Shown: positions 1 to 11,661, counted from the first letter of the stretch. The stretch: DNA of 64,000 nucleotides from Mangifera indica (GCF_011075055.1 NC_058137.1:8851463-8915462), one strand, 5' to 3'. Made by a program: numbers and translations. Notes: generated from the sequence alone by a model not told the origin.

Positions 1-261
1 TTGTTTGCTACCACATAGTTCAATTAAAAAGGGGAAAGTTTTATTTTTTAGTCTTGTTAGTTTAATTGTTTTCTTCCCAACAATATAATATTCAAAAGCT
101 AGTTGTTCATCTCTGCTTAACTGCATCACTATGTTTGACTTATTTTTGAAATAAATGCAGAGGTGATAAGATCTTATTGAATGAAGATATAGATGATGTG
201 ATGCATTATCATACCTTTCTCAACAAGAAAATTTACAAGAGTTAAAAAAGGTTCAACTTAC
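1..261 (-). other. Intron sequence downstream of the SDH2 exon
   Basis: In the minus-strand sense this lies just 3' of the SDH2 exon and begins with a consensus GTAAGT donor (complement of 256-261). I see no further SDH2 coding sequence, so the next exon lies outside the window. The sequence is AT-rich and otherwise featureless. Confidence 0.6.
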
Positions 262-480
262 TTATATTGTTGATAGAAAAGGGTGAGATCAACAACAAGA
301 TCTTTAATGACAAACATGTGAAGCAAAGGTGTAATTATAGTAAGCTTACTGGTGTCTCCATCAATCGGCTGGAGGCATGCCACAGTGTTAGTCCCATCAA
401 TGTTCATAGAACACAATCCACATATCCCTTCCTTACATGACCTCCAATAGCTCAAGCTTGAATCACTCTTTGCTTTTTTT
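262..480 (-). CDS. SDH2: Internal exon of succinate dehydrogenase iron-sulfur subunit (SDH2/SDHB), divergent
   Basis: SDH2 carries the iron-sulfur clusters of mitochondrial complex II and passes electrons from succinate to ubiquinone. The exon is 219 nt, bounded by a TTGCAG acceptor and a GTAAGT donor, with both flanking introns in the same phase. Translation gives the [2Fe-2S] region: [10 protein letters not shown], then a fourth Cys in NTVACLQP, followed by [11 protein letters not shown] and FYQQYK. All four cluster cysteines are present. The NTVACLxP wording looks closer to the seed-type SDH2-3 than to SDH2-1/2, from memory. Odd points: WRSC where RRSC is usual, TPLLHM where TPLPHM is usual, and DLTLFY where DLTNFY is usual. 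No N-terminal exon (transit peptide, first ferredoxin part) is recognisable in the next 6 kb upstream, and a copia element has inserted there. The gene may be live with distant exons, or a relic. Confidence 0.85.
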
Positions 481-1170
481 CTGCAATGCATCCAAAACCT
501 TAACAAGTAAAAGGGTTAGCTTAGATTCCAATTTTATCAAAACCAACTGTCAAGAAGGACGTAGAGATTTGCATATATTAGGAGGAATGAGTTAAATAAT
601 TTGATATAATTCTAGAAATACTAAACAAGTGAAATTTTAACTAATTTACTATACTCATATCTAGAAATGTTAACACAATTTCATTTAAATCAAAACAAAA
701 AAAAATGTAAGCAAAATCTAAGAATTAATAGGGTTACTAGCTCTACTCGCCCTTTAAACTGAAATTTACCATGACCTTCGAGAATTGGAAAGTCTAATTG
801 ATTCTTTGATTCTGATCTTGACAAAACTCGAATCACCCTATTGAAACTTTAGTGTAACCACCTCTTTGCCATTGTTTTTTTTTTTTTTTTTAGTGATTAT
901 AATTGACAAGCTTTGAGTTCTTGCTTGTTTGATTCAAAAGACAAGAGATGTTAATTTGCATGGAAGAAGACATGTGGTACTTTGCATGGATGAAATGTGT
1001 TGGGAGTATGCACCTTTTGATGTCAAGTTCTTCCAAATTCCCAAGAATTTTCAGTGAAAAATTCAAATTATTTTGTATTATGTCCGAACTCCTAATCAAA
1101 TGATCATACAATATAATCAATTCATAAATTTGTATACAAAATCAATTTATCCATATTAAAATTAAGATAT
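481..1170. other. Non-coding, probable SDH2 intron
   Basis: No exon of SDH2 or any other recognisable coding sequence is seen on either strand. The stretch holds short A/T homopolymers (a T-run near 876-891) and ends at the copia 5' LTR. It is read as intron or upstream sequence of the minus-strand SDH2 gene. Confidence 0.4.
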
Positions 1171-1566
1171 TGTTACATAAGGTGGATTTTTCCACCACAA
1201 GGAAGATAAATTGGAAACTTCTGTGGGAATGCATTCAATGTAGAGAGGGAATGAGCAGCTACATGTACAGCATCTTGGGCAATGAACCTTGAAGGTGTAA
1301 TGATTTTATTGGTTGAAGGGTGATGAGATTTGGCTATATAGACCCATCATTTTTATTGTATAGGCATGCAAAAAATAACAAGTATATTTTCTCTCCACTT
1401 TGTGTTCCGTTTCTAAATCAAAGATCTTCATCTTTCTGTTTGCTTCCTTTCTTCCGTTTTCAGTTTCTTACTTAATATATTCAACTTCCATTTCTTCTCT
1501 TCAGTTTTATAAAACTCTAAATTTCCATTTTACCGCTACAATTATAAATTATTCATTATATTATCA
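1171..1566 (+). repeat. 5' LTR of the copia element
   Basis: Matches 4,932-5,340 along its full length with scattered substitutions. The right copy carries an expanded AAT run (near 5,138-5,150). It begins TGTTACATAAGG and ends TTATCA. The sequence just after it, CGTTATCAGTACG, is in the position of a primer-binding site, but I cannot name the tRNA. Confidence 0.85.
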
Positions 1567-3546
1567 TACGTTATCAGTACGATTAGCTTAGGTATATTTT
1601 AATATTAGTTATCTTTCAATTATGTTGCTATTTTATTTATACATTGCAAATACGGATATCTCATTTATAATATTATCTTGTTGGTAAAATACAAACTATA
1701 AATCTTTTAATTTATGTTATTTTTTATTTAATTTTTCATTTATAATTGTATCATATTTACAATTTGAAATTTATAAAATTATGGATCTGGACCCAAAATT
1801 CTAAATATCATTTGTAACATAAAATTTTACATTAACTATATCATATTTATAACCTAAAGTTTGCATAAATTGTGAAAAATATGGACTTAAAGTTTGAAAT
1901 ATAATCAAAATTAAAGTTTACATACCATAATATTCTGAATACTAATAATAAAACTAGAAGTTTTGTAAATATGAGATAATATATGAACTTGAAGTTTCTA
2001 AAAATTAACTCAATATTTTCCCTAAAAAATCAGTTGTTTTATAAATATGAAGTAATAGTTAAACCTGAAGTTTCAAAGATTAACTTATATATTGTGTACA
2101 AAACCAGAAGTTTTGTAAATATAACAATATTTGAACCTGAAGCCTCTAAAATTGGATAGATAATATTAAATAGGCTTTTTATACAATTCTCCACCTAGAA
2201 TTTATGAGTTTTAAGAAAGTAATTAAATAAAATGTCCTAGAAGAATAAATCCAAGACCACTGTTTTACTGGCATCACATTCCCGAAGGATTGTAAGCTGA
2301 ATATGTGGATATAATGATAAATCTACTACATTCGTGGAGAAATTTAAAAGGTAAATTTGAACATCAAATTCTATAATAATCTTAATAGCACTGTAATTTA
2401 ATACAACTCTATTATGTTTAGATCTTTCTCTGATTAAGATAATGAAGAAGAAAAAATATTTTCTACCTTTTATTTTTTTCATATATAATATGTTTCTATA
2501 GTAGTAATATTGGGAGAAGAAATTATGAGTTAATTTTTCTCATTAATGAAAACCATTAAACTCACCTCACAAGCACTGTATCATTCCTTGAAGTAAACAA
2601 AACTATCAGAAGTAGTTATTATAGGTGTGAGTAAGGTCATTGAAGAAATAAATTTTAATCCGAAGATGGTTATAATAGAAAATCTTAGTTATACTAGCAT
2701 AAGTGAACTAAGACTGTAACAAAATAAATAATAAGATAAAGTAAACCATAAAACAGTAGATGTGATTGTAAATGTCATTGGTGGTGTACCTGTAATACAC
2801 ATAAATATTAGGTGAATCTATATTAAACATCTATAAAAATTAAATTTATTGATGATTTAGATTCTGTCGATCTAATAAATCTTGATGTTTCAATACTTCT
2901 TTTAAGAAAAAAATAAAGGTCACTTGACTAGTGACGTGAATGCCCAAAATTTTTATAATTAAAATCCATCATATATAATTATTTTGGAGTTATGAGTATT
3001 ATTTTGTATTTTATTATCATGTTTTCATTCCTTTCAATACTTTGTGTACGTTATAACTAACATAATTTTTAAATGAAAGGATATAGACTCTAAAATTGAA
3101 ATGTTGGCTTCAAAAACTAATGATATGTGTTTGGTGTATAGTGCAACAATACACACAATTCTTAAGGAAAAAAATATTTTTTAACTTTAGCATCAATTGA
3201 AGCTAAAGTAAATGTTATATCATAATCAATAAATCTGATTGAAGGCTCTAAAAGAGACATAATTTTGTTAAAAAATAGGGTCAAATTAAGCATCAATGAT
3301 GTATTGTATATAAGTATATACAAAAGAAATCTATTTAGTTTTAAAGATATAAGAATAATAGTTATCATATTGAAACTATGAGTAAAAATGGTACAAAATT
3401 TATCTATATAACCGGTAATGCCTCTGAAAGAAGGTTTATACTAAAAAAATTGATTGTTTTATCATCTGGATTATATTATACAATTATAAAGGCAATTGAA
3501 ATCTATGCAGTATTGAAGTAGAAGTTTTTTTATCCAAAAATCTTTA
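1567..3546 (+). other. Decayed gag region of the copia element
   Basis: Lies between the 5' LTR and the first recognisable pol motif. No open gag frame survives. Between about 1,850 and 2,150 a short phrase close to AACCTGAAGTTT recurs at irregular spacing, separated by AT-rich filler, which looks like a decayed short tandem repeat. No CCHC knuckle was found. Confidence 0.45.
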
Positions 3547-4659
3547 TCCTTTGGTATGACTACTTAGGTCACCCAAGATTTATAATGATGGATAGAATTG
3601 TTGAAAATTCATTAAAAGGTCAGAATCGAGATTTGTCATTATAACAATTTATGTTGATGACATGAATTTAATTGAGACTCTTGAAAAACTCTCAAAAAGT
3701 ACTAAATATCTAAAAAAAGAATTTGAGATAAAAGATTTGAGGAAAACAAAATATTGTCTCGGCCAGTAGATCGAGTACCATTCAAATAGAATACTTATCA
3801 TCAATCGGCGTATATTAAAAAATTATTAAAATGTTTTAATATAGATAAAGTTTATCCTTTGAGCAACCCCATGGTTGTTCAATTTTTCGATCTGAAAAAT
3901 GACCTGTTTTGTCCTAAAGAAGAAGAAGAAAAGATATTCGATCTTAAAATATCGCACTTTACTATCATTAGAGCCCTATTATATTTGACTCAATGCATTA
4001 GACCAGATATATCATTCGCAGTCAATTTATTGACCCCACTTAGCTTTGCACCAACTCGTCGTCACTGGAATGAAATCAAACATATACTTTGTTACCTATA
4101 TGAGACTAGATATTTAAGATTATTTTATTTTGTCAAATCCTTTAAAAATCCTAGTTTTGTTAGATATACAGATGTTGGTTATCTTTTTGACTCTCATAAA
4201 GCTCTCTCGTAAACGTAATATGTTTTTACTTATAATGACACAGTGATATTATAATGCTCCATCAAATAGACTTTGGTTGTAACGTCTTCAAATCATTCAG
4301 AGATTTTAGCTCTCTATAAAGCCAGTCGTGAATATATATGGTTACGGTCCATCATTCATCATATTTAGAATACATGCAACCATTCTTCTACAACAAAGAC
4401 TCTTTTCATATTATTTGAAAACAATGCAACATGTATTGTCCAAATTAGAGGTGGATACATCAAAGGAGATAAAACCAAACATATTTCACTAAAGTTATTT
4501 TATACTTATAAGCTCCAACAGAGCAAAAAAATTAATATCAAACAAATATGATCTAGTAACAATCTTGTAGATTTGTTCACCAAAACATTACCGACATCAA
4601 CTTTTGAAAAGTTAGTATATAACATTGGTATGCAACGATTTAATAAGCAACCAAATTAA
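3547..4659 (+). pseudogene. Copia pol relic: pre-integrase, RT and RNase H fragments
   Basis: Translated motifs in order: LWYDYLGHPRFIMMDRIVEN (GAG pre-integrase zinc region, about 3,547-3,606), then the RT catalytic YVDD within TIYVDDMNLIE (about 3,646), a KDL..TKYCLGQ stretch, LTQCIRPDISFAVNLL (about 3,990), RRHWNEIKHILCYL, and the RNase H end IRGGYIKGDKTKHIS through SSNNLVDLFTKTLPTSTFEK, ending at a stop at 4,657. Frameshifts and stops are many. The pre-integrase motif is followed within about 30 bp by the late RT motif, so integrase and the first half of RT were deleted. Confidence 0.9.
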
Positions 4660-4931
4660 TTCTATTACAAAGAGGGGGGAGCATTCATTAAAGGGAGCAA
4701 ATTTTTTAAGTTTATCACATATTGGATAAAATGTATACTGTACTCTTTTTTCCTTTATTAGGTTTTGTCCCACTTCCTAGTAAGGTTTTTAATCAAATAG
4801 TTTAAGCACGTCCAACCTTACTTTATAGTACATTAAAGATTACGTTTTTCTACTTTGATTTTTATCCTATTGAATTTTTTTTTAGTAAAGTTAATATAAT
4901 TATCTGTTAATAATGAAAATTTAAGGGAAAT

Positions 4932-5340
4932 TGTTATATAAGGTGGATTTTTTCACCACATGGAAGACAAATTGGAAACTTGTGTGGGAATGCATTCAAT
5001 GAAGATAACAAATAGGCGGCCACATGTATAGTGTCTTGGGCAATGAACTTTGAAGGTGGAATGATTTTGCTGATTGAAGGGTGATGAGATTTGGCTACTT
5101 AAATTCACCATTTCTATTGTATAGGCATGCAAAAAATAATAATAATAATAACAAGTGTATTTTCTCCCCACTTTGTGTTCCTTTCCTGAATCAAATTTCT
5201 TCATCTTCTTTTTTTTTCCTTTCTTCCGTTTTCAGTTTCTTACTTAATATATTCAACTTCCGTTTCTTCTCTTCAGTTTCATAAAACTCTAAATTTTCAT
5301 TTTATTATTACAATTATAAATTATTCATCATATTATAGCA
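4932..5340 (+). repeat. 3' LTR of the copia element
   Basis: Partner of 1,171-1,566. It begins TGTTATATAAGG and ends ATAGCA. It is 13 bp longer than the 5' copy, largely through AAT units near 5,138-5,150. Confidence 0.85.
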
Positions 5341-5650
5341 TATATATTAATAAATGATTTGAATAAAAATAAATAGTATACTCCAAATTCTTTAAAATTT
5401 AGAAACAGTCAAATCCATCAATAACGAAAACAACTTGGTCACGCATTTGAGCCTATATTGGACCCAAAACAAAGCCTATTCATATAAGGCTCAATCGTTT
5501 GAGCCTTCATTAGACCCAAAAGAAAGCCCTCATCACAAAAACCAAAAAATGCAACTAGATAATTTTGTGCCCACAAATAATTTGACACCGGATTCAAATT
5601 TATCATATTGTCGAATTAGGCGGTTAGAACTTTAATTTCTTGACATGATA
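5341..5650. other. Non-coding flank of the copia element
   Basis: AT-rich, no recognisable gene. A 66-codon open frame here (5,435-5,635) has no family resemblance that I can see and is not called. Confidence 0.4.
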
Positions 5651-5756
5651 TTGTCAACCAACCCAATTAAACCCAATGGTCAGTTCAAATTGAGACGAAT
5701 TTCTGAACGATCTCATCCTCAAGAATAAAAACATCGATTATTGTATGATCTAATAA

Positions 5757-5834
<78 letters not shown>

Positions 5835-5942
5835 ACCAACCCAATTAAACCCAATGGTCAGATCAAACATGTTCAAACTGAGATGAATTTCTGAACGATC
5901 TCATCCTCAAGAATAAAAACATCGATTATTGTATGATCTAAT

Positions 5943-5974
<32 letters not shown>
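5651..5974. repeat. Tandem duplication of a ~110-bp segment with AT microsatellites
   Basis: The segment starting TCAACCAACCCAATTAAACC occurs at about 5,653 and again at about 5,832. Each copy ends ...TGTATGATCTAAT and runs into an (AT)n tract (5,760-5,832 and 5,945-5,974). The second copy has a small insertion (CATGTT). The most economical reading is duplication of unit plus microsatellite by unequal exchange or replication slippage. Confidence 0.9.
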
Positions 5975-5978
<4 letters not shown>

Positions 5979-6758
5979 AAAACATATTCTTGTTAAGGGA
6001 TGAATTTAGAATTAGTAAAAATACAAGCACAAGTGAGTGTTTTATTTTTCTCTTGAGTCAGACCACTCTACATTAAATAAATTAAAAAATTAATCTTTGT
6101 AATATTTATCATAAGTAATTTGAATCCTTACTCTTATAAGTTTTTGAATTTGTATCTATTACTGGCATGATTTTTCACCTTTTTTTTTTTTTATATAGGG
6201 GGAAGTTCTTTTTGGGTCAAAGAAATAGGATTGACTGAATACAAATAAAAAAAGTTTTATCAGATTTTGAAGACAAAAGACAAAAAGAGTATTAAAAAAG
6301 AAGGAAAAGAAGGGGGGAATAAATCAAACGTTTCTTAAAAAAAAAAAGAGATGCTGGAAGAAGAGAAAGAAAAACTTTGGAGAGGCAAATCTAAGAGACA
6401 GATATTACTGGAAAATCTAGGATAGGAAGCAAAAGCGACTGGTTATTATTTGTTTCTTGTTGAGTTCAACGCAAATCAATTTAATTTTGAGATGAGAACG
6501 ACTTGTATCTGTAACAATTAATGCCCACACTTCTTCTGAAAAAAAAGAAAGTTTTGTATTGTAATTAAAGACTCCACTTAATTTTTTTTCTTTATTTAAT
6601 ATAAAAACTTAATTTTATATTTAATTAATTAAAAAAAGTAATATTTACAAGTTATCTATAGAGTCAAATATGAGTTCTAAAAATCACTACTTATATAAAT
6701 CAATCCTATCTATTTTATTCACATATGTTTCCATTCAACGCATACTCGATCTGCCTGC
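5975..6758. other. No recognisable feature
   Basis: AT-rich single-copy-looking sequence with a purine-rich stretch (6,285-6,375). I see no coding, RNA or terminal-repeat signals. Confidence 0.4.
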
Positions 6759-6768
6759 ATGTTCGGCA

Positions 6769-7537
6769 GGAAAAGGACTATTTTCCACCCACTTTTTAGC
6801 ACTATCTCAAAAGCATATTCACGTCTGATGAAAAACTCAAACACCCACTTATCTCTAGTCATCTTACTGTTTACATTCCAGTTATATAATTTATCATTTT
6901 CCCCCTCCGATTTTAAAAATTAACTTTTACCCCCATCCTTAAACTTTGAAAAGTGACTTTTACCCCCCCAAATCCCTAATTTTTTTTCACTTTTTCTCTG
7001 GCCACCGGCAACGATGTGGCTGGAGGGAGAGTGATGAGCGTCGCCCAAAGAATAGATGATGCTCATTAAGCTTCACCAGACAACGGAGCGTCGTCCATTC
7101 TCTTGACGACGCTCGTCCAGAATGGATGACAAAACGTCCTCCAGATTGGACCACACTTCGTCGTCCAGACTGGATGACATTTTGTCGTCCAAAGATCTGG
7201 ACGACGATCGTCATCTAGAGGTGATCGATCTCTAGACGAAATTTTCTCCACCGTTGTCAAAAAAAGTGGCTACATCTCAGGGGAGAAAAGTAAATTTTTT
7301 AAAACTTAATTCAGGGGACAAATGTTAGTTTTTCAAATTAAAAGAGGAAAAATGAGATAAAATTTTAATTATTTAATATTATTGATAAAATAACGAATTT
7401 ACCCCTTAATCTAACAGAAAATATGTGAGTAGATACAAACAGATTAAACTTTAGATAAATATTTAGATTTTTCATCAGACATGAATATACATTTGAGTTA
7501 GGGCTAAAAAATAGGTGGGCAATAGTCCTTTTCCCCC
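6769..7537. mobile_element. Non-autonomous foldback MULE, copy A
   Basis: Long terminal inverted repeats: the left end GGAAAAGGACTATTTTCCAC mirrors the right end reading GTGGGCAATAGTCCTTTTCC. Homology continues inwards past the shared TTCAYGTCTGATGAAAAA phrase. Flanks ATGTTCGGCA and ATGTTTGGCA (10 bp, one mismatch) fit a Mutator-type target duplication. The interior contains a GC-richer CGTCGTCC-rich core that itself folds back. No transposase. Same family as the elements at 48,896 and 55,343: shared TIR and a shared CATTTTCCCCCTCC subterminal block. Confidence 0.85.
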
Positions 7538-7547
7538 ATGTTTGGCA

Positions 7548-7776
7548 GACAATATGTTTTGAAGCAAAGTATTTGTTCAAAACATTTGTTGAAAAATCAA
7601 TTGGTCAAAGCTTTGGATCTTGTGTGAAATTGGAAGACACCTAACTCAAGTCAATTATCAAATTTTATTATTAAATATATTATTATATGATTAAATTTTA
7701 TTTTATTTTTAATTTTTAATTATTTAATTATATGATAATATATTATTATTTATATATAAAATTATGGATAAAAATT
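7548..7776. other. AT-rich spacer between two MULEs
   Basis: Only AT-rich simple sequence; no feature seen. Confidence 0.4.
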
Positions 7777-7798
7777 AGGGAAATTCAAATAAATGCCC

Positions 7799-8650
7799 TT
7801 TTTTGTGGGGTAATAAATAATTTACCCCAAATTTTGGGGTTAAAGCATAAATACCCTTAAATTAAAGTATTTAAACGAAAATACCCCAAATATCTCCTTA
7901 AATACCAAAACTACCCTTCTAATTTAATTACTATTTTATTTAAGAGTAATAAAAAATTTACCATAAATTTTGGGGTCAAAGCATAAATACCCTTAAGTTA
8001 AAGTATTTAAACCAAAATGCCCCAAAATAATACCGAAACTGCCCTTCCTCTATTTCTATATAAACCACATATATTCCTTCATTTTTAACATATCTGAGAG
8101 AGATTTCTGAAGAGAGGAATTAAGTTCGTGTTCAAGATTTCGGGCGTGAAGAGAAAAGTTCGTCATTACGAGGTATTTATTCCTGTCATTACTTTAATCG
8201 TTATTATTTTATTGATAATGCAATTATATGTGATATTTTATATAATAAATTATAGTTGTATGTAATATGTAAAATAATAAAAATTAGATAGGTTATGTTT
8301 TAAATATTATAGTAGTATAGGATAACATGATATTACTTCAATCGTTATTATTTTATCAATAATGTAATTATATGTGATATTTTATATAATAAATTATTAG
8401 GATATGTTTAATAATATTATTTTGTTAAATTGAAGTATGAAATAGGTATAATTGTGTAATAGACATCTGCAAATACTATTTTTAGTCGTATTATTTAAGT
8501 TAATTATATATTTGATTTGGGCAATATACAATTTACCCCCAAATTTTAGGAGTTAACAAAAATACCCTTATATTAAAATTTTTTAACAAAAATGCCCCAA
8601 ATATCCTCTTAAATACCAAAACTATCCTTTTAAATTAAATTATTATTTGT
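7799..8650. repeat. Subterminal repeats at the left end of the large MULE
   Basis: Three copies of a ~100-130-bp block (about 7,806-7,925, 7,958-8,052 and 8,521-8,640). Each reads, with variation, AATTTACC..AAATTTTGGGG, ACCCTTA..TTAAAGTATTT, AATGCCCCAAA and ACCAAAACTACCCTT. A related block lies at the right end in inverse orientation. Clustered subterminal repeats of this kind are where transposases bind in many DNA elements; that role is inferred here. Confidence 0.75.
8057..8172 (+). promoter_or_regulatory. Probable transposase core promoter and 5' UTR exon
   Basis: A TATATAAA box lies at 8,057-8,064. About 30 bp further is a GA-rich leader ending CATTACGAG, followed by a GTATTT donor at 8,173. 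An acceptor TTTATTGTAG ends at 8,791, 11 bp before the ATG. This predicts a 619-bp 5'-UTR intron, which also contains duplicated segments. Prediction only; no transcript data. Confidence 0.55.
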
Positions 8651-8790
8651 TAAAGTTTAATAACAAAATATTATATATTTAAGTAGTCACAATATATAAT
8701 TGAATTATGGAATAGGAATAATTATGTAATAGACATATATAAATATTATTTTCAGTCGTATTATTTATGTTGATTATATATTTTATTGTA
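8186..8790. repeat. Internal duplications within the transposase 5'-UTR intron
   Basis: The phrase CAATCGTTATTATTTTAT..AATGYAATTATATGTGATAT occurs at about 8,197 and 8,339, and a ~95-bp segment at about 8,434-8,521 recurs at about 8,692-8,791, the second copy ending at the splice acceptor. The 3' end of the intron therefore appears to be a duplicate of upstream sequence. Confidence 0.7.
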
Positions 8791-8802
8791 GGATTAATCT
8801 AA

Positions 8803-11455
8803 ATGGCTGGATATGCTTCAATTAGATATGGGGGAAATTGGATAGAAAAGGGTGATAATGTTATAAAATATGTTGGAGGTAATAGGAAATTGATTAAAAT
8901 TCCAGAACACACATCATTCGAAGAATTAATCGAAATAGTGAGCGACAAGTGTAATATAGATCGACGGATATTTAACATTCAGTTAAGCATGAAACCGAGG
9001 CATCTCGACGACGGTGTTCCGATAGAAATTTCGAATGATGAAGATGTTGAGGTTCTTAACGGTCTATCTAATCTCTTCAAAGAATGTGTTCCAGTATTTG
9101 TTATAACTACATTTACTGATGATAGTTACGAGACTCAACAAGCGAATAAAGATTTTCAAGGTGGTGAGTCGAGCAGTTATCCAGAAAATCAAACTATTGG
9201 TGTAGAAGAGATGCAAAATATCCAGATCAATCCAAAACAAGAATTCTTAGAGGAAGATTTTGCACATATAAATGAAGTTAACGTTGATGCATTGTATCAC
9301 GCAGAAGAATTCCTTAATGGGGGTGAAGCAACTTTTCCAGACTGGAGTGAATTTAATGGAAAGGTTGAACATAATATTCCAATCGAAGAACCAGAGATTG
9401 AAGAGAAGACCTATGGTAATAACGATATTGGAGGTACGAGTTATTTTCCAGAAATAAATCTTGCTGGTGGGAATGTTCTTACTGATACATTTCATTGGTT
9501 ACCACCTTTTCCTGATCAACCATCTACATCTAGAAACTCTAAAGCATCGACGGATACTGATTCTCCAAAAGTTGGTACATTATTTCCTAGTAAACAACAT
9601 GTGATTGATGCGATAACTCAAGACGCACTTCGTAGGGGATATCAATTTAGAGTGAAAAAATCAGACACGCTTAGATGGGTTCTTGAATGTCGTAACAAAG
9701 AATGTAAATGGCGTGCACGGGCAGTTAGGGTGGGAGAAACTGATAGCTTTGAATTACGTCGTTTGGATAACTATCACACATGTTGCAGAAATCAGATATT
9801 ACCTCATCATAGGCAAGCAGGTGCTCGAGCTTTGGGGCAGATTTTGAGGACCAAATTCATTTTAGTTGATCGTATTTATCGACCGAAGGAGATCATTGCT
9901 GATATCGTCGACCGATATAAAATTGATATATCATACGCACAAGCATGGCGGGCGAGAAATTGGGCGCTTCAATCATTGAGGGGGACACCGGAAGAGTCAT
10001 TTATGTTGCTGCCAGAGTATTGCCTTAATTTGAAGCGTTGTAATCCAGGGACGGTGACACATATACTAACGGATGAGGAGGATCGATTCAAATACTTTTA
10101 CATGGCGTTCGGTTGTAGTATTCGTGCATTTCAACATCATATTCGACCGGTTATTTGTATTGATGCTGCTTTCTTAAAGGATCGATATCTGGGTCAACTA
10201 TTTATTGCTGTAGCATTAGATGGGAATAATCAAATATATCCGCTTGCTTTTGGGATTGGTCCCAGGGAAGATCATGACACATGGTGCTGGTTTTTAAAGA
10301 AGTTGCGGGATTGTATTGGTGAGGTACCTCAGTTGGCCATCATTTCAGATCGACATGTCAGCATATTTTCTGCATTGGCTGAAGTTTTCCCTGGTGTGCA
10401 TCACGGTTATTGTTGTCACCATCTCCATTGTAACATGCGGTCCAAGTACAAAAAGAATGCTAAAGTCGCATGGATGTATTGGAAAACAGCCAAGGCGTAC
10501 ACTGAATTTGAATTTCAACAGGTCATGAAGTCACTGTCCCGTTTGCACCCTGAGGCAACTGCATACTTGTATGAGTGGGTTTTGATCGATGGGCACGAGC
10601 ATATTTTCCAGGGCATAGGTACAATGTAATGACTACCAATATTGCTGAGTCATTTAATGCCTTAGTCAAACATGCTCGAGGTTTACCTATTACTATGCTG
10701 ATCGAGTTCATTAGAGGTACATTACAGTGATGGTTTTATGAAAGAAGAAATCATGCCAGTAAGTTCATATTCACTGTTATACTATGTTATAAATATGTGT
10801 TACTAAACTTATACTTGATTACTAACCAGATTAATTTATATTTATATGATTTACAGATGCTTGTACCAGTCCAGTCACAACTTGGGTTGAAGATAAGATC
10901 GCAAACCGTGTACGGAAGTCATCGAACTTAGAAGTGCGTCCTATAACAACTGAGCGATACCAGGTTCTTGGTAGTGGCCAATGCCAATATGATGCCCTGG
11001 TAGACCTGACGGAGCATACATGTACTTGTAGAAAATTTCAATTATCAAAGATTCCCTGCATGCACGTTATTGTTGTAGCCAGATATATGAAGCTTACAAC
11101 CTGCCTTCAATGGGTGCATTCATACTACAGCATAACTTTTTATCGAACAGTTTATGCAGACGCAGTCAATCCATTGGGAGATCAGTCAGAGTGGGTTCAT
11201 CTGGAGGAGGCAGCTGTTATCCACCCACCATATGTGCATCGTCGTCGTGCAGGACGTCCAGCAAATAAAAACAGACGGCCTTCTCAAGGAGAGGTTGTTG
11301 AACAACTAATCTGTAGCCGATGTCATCAACCTGAACATATAAGACAAAACTGCAGAAGCCCTATTCCAGTACCTAGTTCTGTACCATCAAGTTCAGGAAG
11401 AAAGAAGAAAGAAGAAAAATGGGAAATAAATGCACTTGTTATTTGTACTTGTTAA
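8803..11455 (+). pseudogene. MULE transposase (MURA-type), two exons, one frameshift and one nonsense lesion
   Basis: Would catalyse cut-and-paste movement of the element in the nucleus. Start chosen at ATG 8,803, just after the UTR intron. The open frame runs 608 codons. It has an N-terminal ~90-residue PB1-like region, an acidic linker, a MuDR-type DNA-binding domain from about residue 260 (LFPSKQHVIDAI, then a Cys/His part), and the MULE DDE domain with Asp454 (VICIDAAFL) and Asp516 (IISDRH) and a CCHH..C stretch. Near 10,605 a one-base loss shifts the frame; beyond it FPGHRYNVMTTNIAESFNAL is readable with the catalytic Glu at 10,647. A TGA at 10,728 replaces a codon in TLQxWFYERR. Intron 10,759-10,856 (GT-AG). 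Exon 2 has a SWIM finger (CTCRKFQLSKIPCMH) and a CCHC knuckle (CSRCHQPEHIRQNC), stop at 11,455. Confidence 0.92.
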
Positions 11456-11661
11456 TTTTAATATAAATGTTATTTTTCTACTTGTTTTTGTAACTCTAAT
11501 GTTCATGAATGTTAATTTTAATATAAATGTTGTACTTGTACCTGTTTCTGTAAACCTAATGTTTCTGATTGTTGCTGCGAATATTATTTTTTTATATTGA
11601 TTTTTTTATTTTGAGTCTACAAAGATCCTTCGATATTCTCAATATTTAATAAACTTTGATA

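Larger units (their letters stand above)
1171..5340 (+). mobile_element. Degenerate Ty1/copia LTR retrotransposon, both LTRs present
   Basis: Two direct repeats (396 and 409 bp), both starting TGTTAYATAAGG and ending in CA, flank a decayed copia pol on the same strand. The 5-bp flanks are GATAT on the left and TATAT on the right, 4 of 5 matching, which fits an old target duplication. A short purine stretch (AAGGGAAA, 4,923-4,930) precedes the 3' LTR. At about 4.2 kb it is near the normal copia size, but most of gag, integrase and the RT N-terminal part are unrecognisable or deleted. It lies upstream of the SDH2 exon in the gene's own sense. Confidence 0.85.
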
